Source of the DNA: Herpomyces periplanetae
Lineage: Eukaryota > Ascomycota > Laboulbeniomycetes > Herpomycetales > Herpomycetaceae
Direction of reading: 5' to 3'
DNA length: 64,000 bases
Assembly: GCA_009733715.1 (NCBI GenBank)
Contig: WMKJ01000074.1
Span: forward strand, 1-64,000
Below, piece by piece: positions 24,701 to 35,249 of the stretch. The position numbers were made by a program, and so were the translations under genes. How positions within the stretch are numbered: the stretch's first letter is position 1; each line of letters starts with the position of its first letter. A model generated the notes under the pieces. It was not told where the DNA came from and did no database searches. It saw only the letters and a program-made list of their open reading frames with translations.

Positions 24701-27700
24701 AGTAAAGAGATATCATCCAATATATATTGATAATTGGTATCAGGCAAATAGCACCATACAGCGGAATTTTGGGTGTTGCGACAGCTAATGAAGCATCGAT
24801 ATAATAAATTCAGAAAATGTGTAATAAATGTCACGTTCAGAGTATTATCCTTAACGTTATGAAAATACTGGCCAATGTCAGGAGAAGATAAGTTATTAAA
24901 CAGAGAGCGGGAACAGGTGTTCAACATTCCAACCAAATTCACGTAATACTGGAGGGACGTTTGAAAAATTTTCCGATATACGGTCAATTAAATATTTTAA
25001 CGATAATAGATGTAGCAGAGGAAGATTAGCGTTGCAGATATGAGTACCATGAAGTACACACAAACTGCAACTGACGAAATAGCTAAATGGAACGAAATAA
25101 ATTGGTAACAATTGTATGACAGCGTTAAGGAAATTGACGAGGATGAAATGGTCGGACATTAAACACGGACATGGACCGAGACAAGGAAGCCACGATCAAC
25201 CAAAACTCTCAACGACGACAAACCGTTTTGAATTTAATAACAATTCAGGAAAGAGAACGGATGAAATTTGTACTGAAGGTGGAAGGACCAATATTTGGGA
25301 GACGAAAGAGCTATGATGGAAGGTAGTTGACGTTTCTAGGAAAGGTAATAAGATGAGAGGGAGAGAGGAGGAACAATTTGGCAAGAGAATTGAACGAGGA
25401 TGAAGGTGATGAAAGGGATTAATAGAATGTTTAAATGAGTTTGCATGAGAGGATGATTTTGTAAAGTATAGTGAAGGATAAACCATTGAATTGAGCTTAG
25501 GATGGTTTGAAAAAGTATAAAGATGAATTGAGGTAATAAAATTTACTATGGAGTTGGAGTGATAAAGATGCGTACGCAATCCATAGAAATGGATAATTTT
25601 GAGTAAATATGTGAAAATTTTCTGCTGAGGGCGAATAAAATTAAAAGTTCTTATCACACTTTATGGTGCACCAAACCTAAAATTTGACATACGTATACGT
25701 AGAGTGAAGAAAAGCTATCAAAGTGCATAAATTATGCCGACAATAGGTTCATCACATTATTAGTGATGAAGCGTGAGCTAACGCACACCCGCACCCAGGC
25801 GCTGCAACAAATTGACCCGAGCACATTGTTATTTAATAAATTTGATTCACCAGTGTTGATGAAGTTGATTTGTCTGGTAAACTTGTTAAACCCTACGTCT
25901 CCTATCACCAATTACTTCCATCAATATTTCACTTTTATCGCCGTAGTCATGGCCAACGATGTCATTGCCCTACGTCACATGATCCGTAGTTCAATGTCTA
26001 CTATTACGTAACCCTAAAAGTGGAACCAGATGGGACGATTTAATGAGTTTGGTAGGAGGGAAGGGTAGTGAGTCGAGACGAGACGAGGGGAAGGGAAGGA
26101 AAGGTTGACTTGAACACGTCCAGACGAATATCGAGGAATTGAAACGATGTTCGAGATGAAAAGTTTGCAGAAATTTCACATGGATAACTTCATGTTAAAC
26201 ACTTTACTAAATTATTGTGATGATTTGTCTTTGAGTGGACTCATTCTCTTCGCCATCGATATATTTTAATGATCTCCTGTTTTGTGTATGTATGCGAAAA
26301 TATGTTTGTGTGTGAAATCATCTGTTGGTATTACTTTTATATATATATAACTATACGCAATAAAACTTGAATTGATTATTTGCGCATCTTAAGTGCTATA
26401 ATATTCCTACGTTAGCACTTTCAATCTTATTCGTTGCTTAACATTTGCTATTACGCCTGCAATTATTCAGCGTTACGGTTCATCACAGTGTATGATTTCA
26501 TTATAAGTCTTAGCTAATTAATGAACCTTCCAACCAAGCAAATTCAGGACTTTGGTCTGCACGGGATAATTATCGGGATACGAGTTTTAAGGTCCAATTG
26601 GTTCTGGTACGCTTAATTAAGAAAAAAAAATCACCCATCAAAGATTCATTCAGGATTGTGTATAAGCCTTGCGTTCAGGTCGCAAGATTGAAATGAATTA
26701 CGCTACACTGGTTTCTAGACTTACATCAGTTCAGCGTAACTAGGTCAAAGGGGTAGTTAAACCATGTACATCGTAATTTACGATTTTCCCAGCTGCTAGT
26801 TGTCGTTATTCTACTGGCACTATCGTCCAACAGCTGATCAAATGATTCGCTGAATGGACGTTAATTAGGGGTAGAGGGTACTTAAACTCAATACTTACAA
26901 GTTTAAATTTGGATTCATCACCACTTCCTGGTATGGAGGACGGACCATGTCGAATAATTTTAAGGTTTAAAAGTTTCCCCGAGCACAGATGATTTTCAAA
27001 TGGATAAATTATTGAAAATTTTGGCTACAAGTTTCAATATTGCAATTAAAGTAAGCAAGTGTATTGGTATGGATTCTCATGAATTTAGGTCAAAGTATTA
27101 AGTTTTGAAAGAGTTTGTATAGAGGCTGGTAATTAATTAGACCAGTTAAACAGATCAGAACCTCATTCAGTTATTGCTTTTGTTTGGTGACATCAGAGTG
27201 AAACAGGATCCGCAAAGTTCATCGTCGTGGTAAACTGTTGTCAATATCACAGTTAAAGAAGCAATCTTGTCGATGTTCATTCGTACTAGATAGTCAGCCA
27301 AACTCCCTTATTTGTTAGGCTTGGGTTAAATAATAACATAGAACCATTCAGATTGATTATCCCAGCTTAAGCGTTAAACACTGACGAGACTTGCCGATAC
27401 GGAAAGATATGCATGCAAGCTTTGGCACGAGAGATACACGGTAATGATACTGTTGTAACTGAACAGTTCTGTGTTGACTGAATCGAAGATTAGCAGTACT
27501 ACATCACGATACTGCGTAGGCTATGCGAATACGGGTAAATTATTCGGATGCTGGATTGGAAGGTTGAAAATATGTCAAAGGTAACCGGATTTTCAGCCTG
27601 GTGCATGCGAATACAACTGGAAAGGATCATAATTAGTGGGACGTTAAGTTGTGTTCCTGATTTTGGTGAAGCAATTGGATAGATTGGTTTCACGCCTGAC

Positions 27701-29564
27701 TGCAAGATTGGTTGAATTTCACTTGATGGGTTTGGATTAGCATTTTCAAATGAGCTTTACTCGTCGGGTTAATTATTTGAAAGAGTATAATTGATATTAT
27801 GAAAGGAATTATTTCAATTGAAGATTAGTCTCAAACCAATATATTTTGATAAAGGTCAATTATACGCTGCGGTGAGGAGTATATTCAAACAGTTAAGCAG
27901 CTCCACGTCTTGTACATCCAACAGGGGAGATAATAAGGCAATGGTTAGGAGAAAAGAATTGTAGCAAGCACACACAAGATGAATTGGTGTTTATTCGGTT
28001 GTTGTGGTGTAAAAAAAAGGTGTAAGGGTTGCGCAGGATTAGCAAGTAATTATACCAAAGCGTTAGACTTGTGGGATGATTTAGGCAGGATTAGGAAGTG
28101 AGAGTATATGAAAGATTGATTTTGACTGAGGGCCCAGGGTTTTAACGAGAGATTTTGTTACGGAGAAAAATTGGATTGAAATGAGCAGTTAAGATGATAA
28201 AAGATTAAATATTAGGGAGAATATTGAGATTCTAAGCATTGGAATGGGAAGAGTTTGGAGAGGAAAGTTGTCGTTGAACGGCTTAGCGATGAATTAAGGT
28301 TAGAGTGGAAAAAAGGCGAATGAAATTGGGGGGTAACTGGTAGAGAGCAGGGAATATGGTGGGAGGAGAAGCAAGTTAACAAAAAGTATCTAAGTGGATG
28401 GGTTGAGTTGAGATGTTTAAACAGTACTTATTTTACAGTGTCGTGGAGAGGAGTGAGTTAATGTCAAGGAGTAGAGTTGCATTTTGCTTAACTGTAGCTT
28501 TAGAAGCTAGTTTATGGGAGGGTAGGCTAAGGGTGGTTTTGGGAGAGGTTTATGATGCTGGGTGGATGGATGGATGAAAGGTGGAATGAAGCTGGCAAAC
28601 GGACAAACGAGGAACGGGTGAACTGGACTGGAGAGGGTGAGAAGGGGGATATGCGAAACAAGAAAGAGAAATTGGGGTGAAACTGGATATGAAGGACAAA
28701 GGATAAAATATCCATGCTATGGTGCATGTGCGTATGCAGCAACGGACGAATAGGTTTCGGGTGTATAAGTCTGGGTATTATACACGGAGCAATTTCAGTG
28801 ACAACACGGTGAATAGGATAGGAGAGGTGGTCTTGGTTCAAGCATCAGATTGGATTCGATGGGCATTAGAGAGGGAGTGGAGGAAAAGTTATCTCCAAAG
28901 TATCCGTATACAGAACCGGGTGATCCCGAGGACAATGGTTTATCAGTAGACAGTTAAGTTACTGCGGGATAGCAGTGAGGGTGATGATGATGATGATGTC
29001 TATTAGACTAACATTGTAAACGGGACAGCGGGAATAGTAGTGGGTAACCAGCAGTGGAGTTAATGCGATAAGTTACTAGAGGGAACGAAGCAACATGGAT
29101 GAACCGGATCCGTGGAGTAATTAGGGACGGGGAGTAATAATGGAGAGGTATATTGGAGGGACGAGACAACGAAAGATGGATGGATGAATATGCGGACGGA
29201 TGAACAGACGAGCGAACAGATGAACGGACACACGTACGTACGATGAAAGGTTGGATTAACGGACACAGACTTTTGGACCAATTCTCCATCGGGTAAAACT
29301 AGCGGAACGTGTACACACGAATTGCCGTATTAACATATGTTTGGAGAGGGTCCACGAATAAGTAAAGGTTAATTAGTCGAGGCTATAATTTACAAGTACT
29401 ACTACATACACTGGATTATTGTTTTACTTGGGTATTTCGAGGAACAACGCTTTAATCGTATAGTAGACAACGCAGCCGGATAAGCACCAAAAACAGTGAT
29501 AACTACATACAGACAGGATTACCGGCGAAATAGACTTATACTATCCAGCATGGAGGCATAACTA

Positions 29565-29594
29565 TACGTACGTACGTACGTATAAATATTTATA
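29565..29594 (+). promoter_or_regulatory. TACG repeat followed by TATA-like element
   Basis: Four TACG copies (29565-29580) run directly into tataaatatttata (29581-29594), about 1 kb before the CENP-B-type regulator start. It could be a core promoter for that gene if its leader is long. No other support. Confidence 0.35.
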
Positions 29595-29737
29595 ACTCTC
29601 CTATTACCTTATTGATATAACTCCCTTTCAATGTTCGGTGAATCGGTTGCTCGTTCGTCAGCTAGTTTATTGGGAAAGCGGATTTATTTTTCAGACGAAT
29701 CTATAACGACCGGCCATTTGTACGAGTCCTCAATTTG

Positions 29738-29777
29738 AATCGCAATAGGGCATTCGCCCTTTTTACTAATTGCGATT
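29738..29777. repeat. Nested inverted repeat (hairpin-forming)
   Basis: Outer arms aatcgcaat (29738-29746) and attgcgatt (29769-29777) enclose a second hairpin, agggc (29747-29751), loop attc, gccct (29756-29760). All arms pair perfectly. Confidence 0.75.
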
Positions 29778-29883
29778 TTATATTAAAGTCCAGGACAAAC
29801 CCCTTGAAGTCTATGAACGGATGAACAGCATTGAACGACAAACAGGCAGGCCCTACAATCGTTTCGTTAAGCCAAAAGTGTCT

Positions 29884-29903
29884 ACTCTCACAGCTGTGAG
29901 AGT
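29884..29903. promoter_or_regulatory. 20-bp perfect palindrome centred on CAGCTG
   Basis: Ten base pairs pair on each side of the centre, with an E-box-like CAGCTG core. It lies about 670 bp upstream of the regulator ATG and abuts a GTGTGC-rich repeat. It could be a dimeric transcription-factor site; this is inferred from symmetry only. Confidence 0.5.
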
Positions 29904-29928
29904 GTGCGTGTGCGTGTGCGTGCGTGCA
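29902..29928. repeat. GTGTGC/GTGC simple repeat
   Basis: Alternating GTGTGC and GTGC units directly after the palindrome. Purine-pyrimidine alternation of this kind can adopt Z-DNA; no function is claimed. Confidence 0.8.
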
Positions 29929-30571
29929 TTAACGTGAGTTGAAGTGTGGGAAAAAGGTTAGGGCGGGTTGGATTGTACGGCCTCTGCCGTCGCCGCTGTC
30001 GTCGCCATCGCCGTCGTCGGCCATAAGTTTGTCACTTGTGCCGTGATTTCTTGCTAGTTCGGGTGATAAGGATTACTCGTTTACATGCTTATTCGACTTT
30101 CCAGGAACGATTGACAGCTGAGTTCGAAATTTCATTGCACGGTAAACGTTGTGTGAGTGTGCTTGTGCTTGTGCGTGTGCCAGTGAGCTATCAACAGCAT
30201 CAACCTGCTTGTTCGTGTACGTGCGTACGTGCGTGGGTGTGAACGTCGCCAACCCACCAAACTAGCGTGAATTGATCATCGCCGTTCCAGTGTGGAGCTT
30301 ATTCAAACTTCCATCCGTGCTTCTCTATTCACATCCGTACGTGCTTGCGTTCACCTGTCTGTTCGTCTGCAGTGTACGTTGATCAACCTTTAATTTTATC
30401 GGTCAATTTGTTAAAGTGGTGAAGTGGTGGTGGTAATGGTGGTGGTAGTGGTGAACAGAGTGATCAAATACTGTGGAACATGTGAAGCAAGTTCTTCCCG
30501 CGCTACAACAACTTCTATCGAACGGCTGCATTATTTTCAAATTAATATTATGCTTATGAGAAAGTGTGAAC

Positions 30572-33500
30572 ATGACTAGCCATAATGCTATGACAAGCAC
30601 GTCGCATAGTACTATTAGCAACGTTACGGCGGGATCCTCCTCCGCCAACTTTTCCGCGCCATCATCATCTTTATCATTAGGGATAACTAATTTTACAGCA
30701 CTCTCGTCACATATGGATCAACAACTACAGATGCTTTCTTTTCCATGCGCTATGCAGCCAGCGGATCAAAGTAAATCTATGTTCGATGATCCATCTTCAA
30801 GCGTTCAATGGGCTGCAGAAAATACAATCGACTTGGGTGCCAATTTGTCTTCGGCTAACCCGTCCATGTATCCGTCTAATGTTCAAGATTATGACAATTG
30901 GGCATTTAATTCTTCTGCATCCTTTCGTTCTCCCGTTTATCCTCATATGGCACCTACTATCGAATCAATTCACAGCCAAACCCCGGCTGGAATGGTAGAC
31001 AATTCTACTTTATCCGCCGCTCATCATCGACTTCATTCGCCCTCCATAACTTTAGAGCAAGTTCCAATTCTTCCTTATTGGACCAATTACGTCGGCGCTG
31101 GTGTCGCCGCCGCCGCTGGTAGTGGAGGATCAAATTATATTCCTCCCAATTATTGTACCAGTATGCCTCAGGCCGATACATCATTACAATGTCTTCCAAC
31201 GAATACTTCCCGGGTTATTGGAATTGGTACTTCCAATGCTAATTTAACAAATGTCAATCCTCCCGTTATAACAGGTAACGCTGGTTCAACTACAACATTA
31301 TTTCCTACTCAAACTCCTACAACACGAACTGGTTCGTCACCTAGAAAAACACTTACTGATGATGACCGTCGTCGAATGTGTTTATACCATGAAGAACATC
31401 CTAATGTTAAACAATCGGAAATCGGAGGTAAGCATCACCATATCTTTTGAACAGTTAATATTCACAGCAGAGTTATATTCACTAACAATTAATTCATTAC
31501 TTTGATACAGCTTTATTTGGGGTGGAAAGAAGGTAAAGAAGCATACTTGTTAACAATTTATTCTTATATACGTTAAAGATTGCTCACGAAAGTATGGCTG
31601 CATGGTTTAGCACAGTTTCCAAGGTATTGCGACATAAAGAAAGATATTTGCATTACGATAACTCTAGTAATGCAGCATTTATCAAAAAATCCCGTGGCAA
31701 GAGTCTGGATATCGAACGTGCAGTCTCAACATGGGCCAAAAACGTGCAATACAGACGAGGAGAACTACCCGTTAGTGACGAGGAAATTCGAGCGAGATTT
31801 TCTTATTTTGGCCATGCATTAGGCAGTCCTGATATTGAACTGAAGGCTAATAACACTCAATGGCTGAATAAATTTCGCCAGCGACACAATTTATTGAGTG
31901 CAAAGTCCAATGCTGGAACCAGCTCAGACGGTGCCAATTCAGGAAATGCGGGACGAGCAAGTGGCACATCTACTAATCGCGACATTGCGCCGAATTTTTC
32001 GGGGGATATTTTCATTGGGAAAGGGGATCTTGACAGACCGAGTAGTGGAGTAACGAGTGAGTTAATCAGTAAGAGTCCCTTTGGTGAGTTACTTGTCTAG
32101 TTTTACTCCGTCGTTTAGTGAGCCAGCGAGGCATTATCATTGACTAGAATGTACGTTTTAGTAGCTACACCGAATCCCATGTTGAATGAGTATGCTGAAT
32201 TACTTCAATCTCACGGGGAATTCCAAGCTAACCGTGGGGTTGGTACAACATCATTACTCGCAGAATTTTGTAAACCACAAAATGCCTATGGTCGAGCAGA
32301 TGTTAAGGATAGTACAGGATCAATATATGGTAGAGGAGATGGAACACCTCAATTTATAAACGAAGGAGGCAGAAGTACACGATCGGGAAAGAGTGCGAGT
32401 ACAAGTACAGGATCAGGACATGAAATGGATGCAAGAATGAGTGAACATGTTGAATCGACAACGGCAAGAAACCTGGGCTTTTCGGGAAACTTGAATCGAT
32501 TTGGGGACGGAGGACAATTGGGAAATACGGTAAAATTTACGTTGAATAATCCAGAAGGAAGTGATATGATGTCTACAAGTTTAACTAATGAAGGGCAAAA
32601 GAATCTTACGTCGATGAACACGGGGACTAGCCAATTTCAAACGGCAGATAGAAGGCCGGGAGGGTGTGGGGGAATATTTTCACCCCAAACAACGCTTAAG
32701 AAGAAGTCAACATGGGGAACGGATATTAATGTTAGCGGAGATATAATGGACAGTGGTATGTTTAATACGGTGACGGGGTGCTCAGTGTCTTCGTTGTCAT
32801 CATCAATTTCGTCAACATCATCTACGTCTGGATTGACCACACAAACGTTTACAACTGGTAGTACTAGTGGACTAACGACATCGCGTGTAAGCGGACGGGA
32901 GTCATTATCACAAAAATCGTCACCTTTACAGTCCATATCTCCGGGAAAGTTTGACATGGTACGAAGTGGAACGGGAAAAGCGGGGGCAACATCGTTATCG
33001 TCGAGTAAAGTAGCAGCAGCGTATAGTATAGATGAAGGAACGGGGACGGGGACAGGGACAGGGACAGGGACGGGAAAAAGTGGGAAATATGAATCGTTAG
33101 AAAGTGGTCAAGAAGTAGAGGGACGAGAGGATTTGGGGCGAAGAAAGATAACAAATGAAGGGACACGAGATGATTATATGAAGAATGCGACGACAATAAT
33201 AGGGTCTACGACACCTGTAACAGCAGGTGATACGACAGGCGTAGGGAGTTTGACGAGTGGAAGCTTGGAGAGTACGATAAATGCTAACGAAAGTGGACAG
33301 TTGGAACAAGCTATTAGCTTTGTTGAGACTATACTTTTACGAGATGAAGTGAACAAGACGGGTATAACTTTTAAGAGTTTGGAAGCGGGTGAAAGACGAA
33401 CATTTCTGAGGCTTTTACAAAAGTTAAAGTATAGCCTTGCAACTAACAGCGGTGGGAATGACAGGGGAGTTTCATTTTCACATTCAACGCTTAAGGATAC

Positions 33501-33666
33501 TAATATGGAGGGAGACGGAGGTGAAAAATCATCGTGTAAGAGTAATGAGAATGCCGAATCAGCCAGGATTGGCTTGAATTATAGTAATCAAAGAGGAAGT
33601 CATAATTACGCTTGTAGGCCCGATGTATGCAGTATGTTGACGGTAGATGAAGTAGAGCGACAGTAG
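30572..33666 (+). CDS. HTH psq/CENP-B-type DNA-binding protein (putative transcription factor)
   Basis: Nuclear DNA-binding protein of the psq plus CENP-B helix-turn-helix kind, related to the DNA-binding half of Pogo-type transposases and fungal Abp1/Cbh proteins. Exons 30572-31427, 31511-31532 (22 nt), 31611-32083 and 32162-33666 join in frame to 951 residues. The psq HTH is spread over three exons: RKTLTDDDRRRMCLYHEE, NVKQSEIGALFGVERS, then TVSKVLRHKERYL. The CENP-B HTH follows in exon 3 (SLDIERAVSTWAKNVQY, LPVSDEEIRARFSYFG, WLNKFRQRHNLL). The remaining ~600 residues are Ser/Thr/Gly-rich with a (GT)n peptide run near 33040-33075 and a helical stretch LEQAISFVETILL. No DDE nuclease domain is visible, so it looks like a regulator rather than a transposase. 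The ATG at 30572 is the first in frame. Confidence 0.88.
33037..33075 (+). repeat. In-frame hexanucleotide repeat (Gly-Thr run)
   Basis: About six GGGACR units within exon 4 of the CENP-B-type gene encode alternating Gly-Thr. The unit length is a multiple of three, so copy-number change would keep the frame. Confidence 0.85.
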
Positions 33667-34305
33667 AAGTGTATACAAGAGTGGATGAGCAGGGAAACGT
33701 ATAGGCGCATCGCATCATCACATTCTCGAGCCCAAACCAAGATAATTTTAATTACCCGATATGGAAATTTTTTATCTTTGGTTGGTCTGAGCCCGTAGGC
33801 CGGGCAGCGTCTAAGATGGACGTGTGTGGTGACTGGGGAGGCGATGTTACCGGTACACGTACAGGATATACTGGTCAGATGGATCAAGATGTCTGGATGG
33901 AAGTGGTGCAGGGTTACAACGTGGGCCGTGGGCTCGAGTATTGTCAGGTGGATTTGCCCTGTGGTGGGTGGTACGCCCCGCACCCCACATTGCGTAGCTA
34001 CACGTATGCGACTCCGTGGAATAGCGGATCCCGTCCAGAATTATACAAGCATGCATGCGTAGATGGCATATGGGCGGGCGCTAAAAGATTACGGGGCGTT
34101 AATGCGCTTGTGCTTGTGCATGTCCGTGGGTTCGGGAGCGGGCTAGGGCATGATGGGGGGCTCGGGCATGAGGTCAGTGATAAGGAAGAAAAAATAAAAA
34201 ATCTATCAATTGTAGGAGCCAAACGACGGCTTTATCACACACTCAGATTGATAAGTTAACACGGTATACACACCAAAAAGCTTAAATTTATACATTACAG
34301 CGAAC
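33667..34305. other. Intergenic region upstream of cysteine dioxygenase
   Basis: About 640 bp, relatively GC-rich. Overlapping frames of 65-147 codons on both strands (for example starting MDVCGDWGGDVT at 33816) show no similarity I recognise; I take the region as 3' flank plus promoter. Confidence 0.5.
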
Positions 34306-35035
34306 ATGACGAGTAATGAGGTACAAAAGAACATGGAAAAGTGTACACCGCGAGCCGAACTAGCGGAAAACGGGGAAAACGGATTTCAGCGATTAATTCA
34401 CAACATCAACACGTTTCTCGGACCGGCGGCAGGAATTAACACGGAAGACGTTAACCCGCAAATCCTCATTAAGTTTATGAACGAATATACTTCACGATAT
34501 GAAGACTGGAGGAAGTTTGCGTGGTCGGATTCATCGCGAGCTTATACGCGAAATCTTGTGGATCGGGGTAATAAGAACAGCAACCTCTTGCTGCTAGTCT
34601 GGTCACCCGGACGAGAGTCTCCGGTGCACGATCACACGGGAGCGCACTGTATCATGAAGGTTCTTAAGGGACGTTTACAAGAAACTCGATATGCGTGGCC
34701 GGAAAAAGACCCGAACAACGAAGATCGGCCGTTAATCGAAACCGCCAGCTTTGAATACTCGACAAACCAAGTTACTTATATGTCAGATAAATTGGGATTG
34801 CATAGCATTGCTAACACTGATTTCGATGAATACGCCTATTCACTGCACCGTATGCGCATGCTTCTTGATTCCGAAAGGTTTCCACTTGAGATGATTAACT
34901 TGCTAACTTGATCATTCAGTTTACACTCCACCTTACGCAGCCGAAATGGGTTGTAACATATTTGATCGTAAAACGGGAAAGGCGAGCCACGTTTCCATGT
35001 CGAACTGGTACTCGGAAATGGGGAACCGAATCTAA
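34306..35035 (+). CDS. Cysteine dioxygenase (type I)
   Basis: Cupin-fold, non-haem iron enzyme that oxidises L-cysteine to cysteine sulfinate, the entry to taurine and sulfate formation. Exons 34306-34849 and 34920-35035 give 219 residues. Iron ligands are His108 and His110 in VHDHTGAHC, with Cys115 in the place of the mammalian Cys93 that crosslinks to tyrosine; the third ligand is probably His166 (GLHSIAN). The unspliced frame stops soon after SLH. Splicing the 70-nt intron (donor gtatgc, branch gctaac, acceptor cag) restores SLHLYTPPYAAEMGCNIFD, including the family tyrosine at 183. It is convergent with the HOS4-like gene, about 210 bp between stops. Very secure. Confidence 0.95.
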
Positions 35036-35249
35036 AGGGAAAACAGAAGATAGTTACACTATCCGACCAGGGTTCAAGGCAAGCAAGCGCAGAGTACCAA
35101 TCTGTGCGCAGTGAAAGGAAATTAAGAATAATTCTAACCAACGGGAAGAGATTGTTGATTAAACTTCAACGTTAACCTTTTGGATGACAAAGTTGACAAG
35201 CAAATGATGCTGCTGATTATGAGCAGAAGATCCACTGCGTGCGTAGATA

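Larger units (their letters stand above)
17388..30571. other. 13 kb region without recognisable genes
   Basis: All frames here are short (mostly below 105 codons) and none resembles a known protein. I saw no transposase or reverse-transcriptase frame, and no tRNA-like box A/box B pair. The region contains a (CGCA)5 run (18761-18780), purine-rich stretches (25320-25650, 26040-26110 and 28000-29250), a TACG run with a TATA-like sequence (29565-29594), two dyad-symmetric elements (29738-29777 and 29884-29903) and a GTGTGC-type run (29902-29928). The last 700 bp or so probably form the promoter and leader of the CENP-B-type regulator. Genes made only of very small exons could have escaped me. Confidence 0.6.

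Noticed and set aside
33816-34259. 147-codon frame between the CENP-B-type gene and cysteine dioxygenase
   Set aside because: GC-rich stretch with competing frames on both strands, unusual composition and no recognisable domain; more likely flank and promoter.
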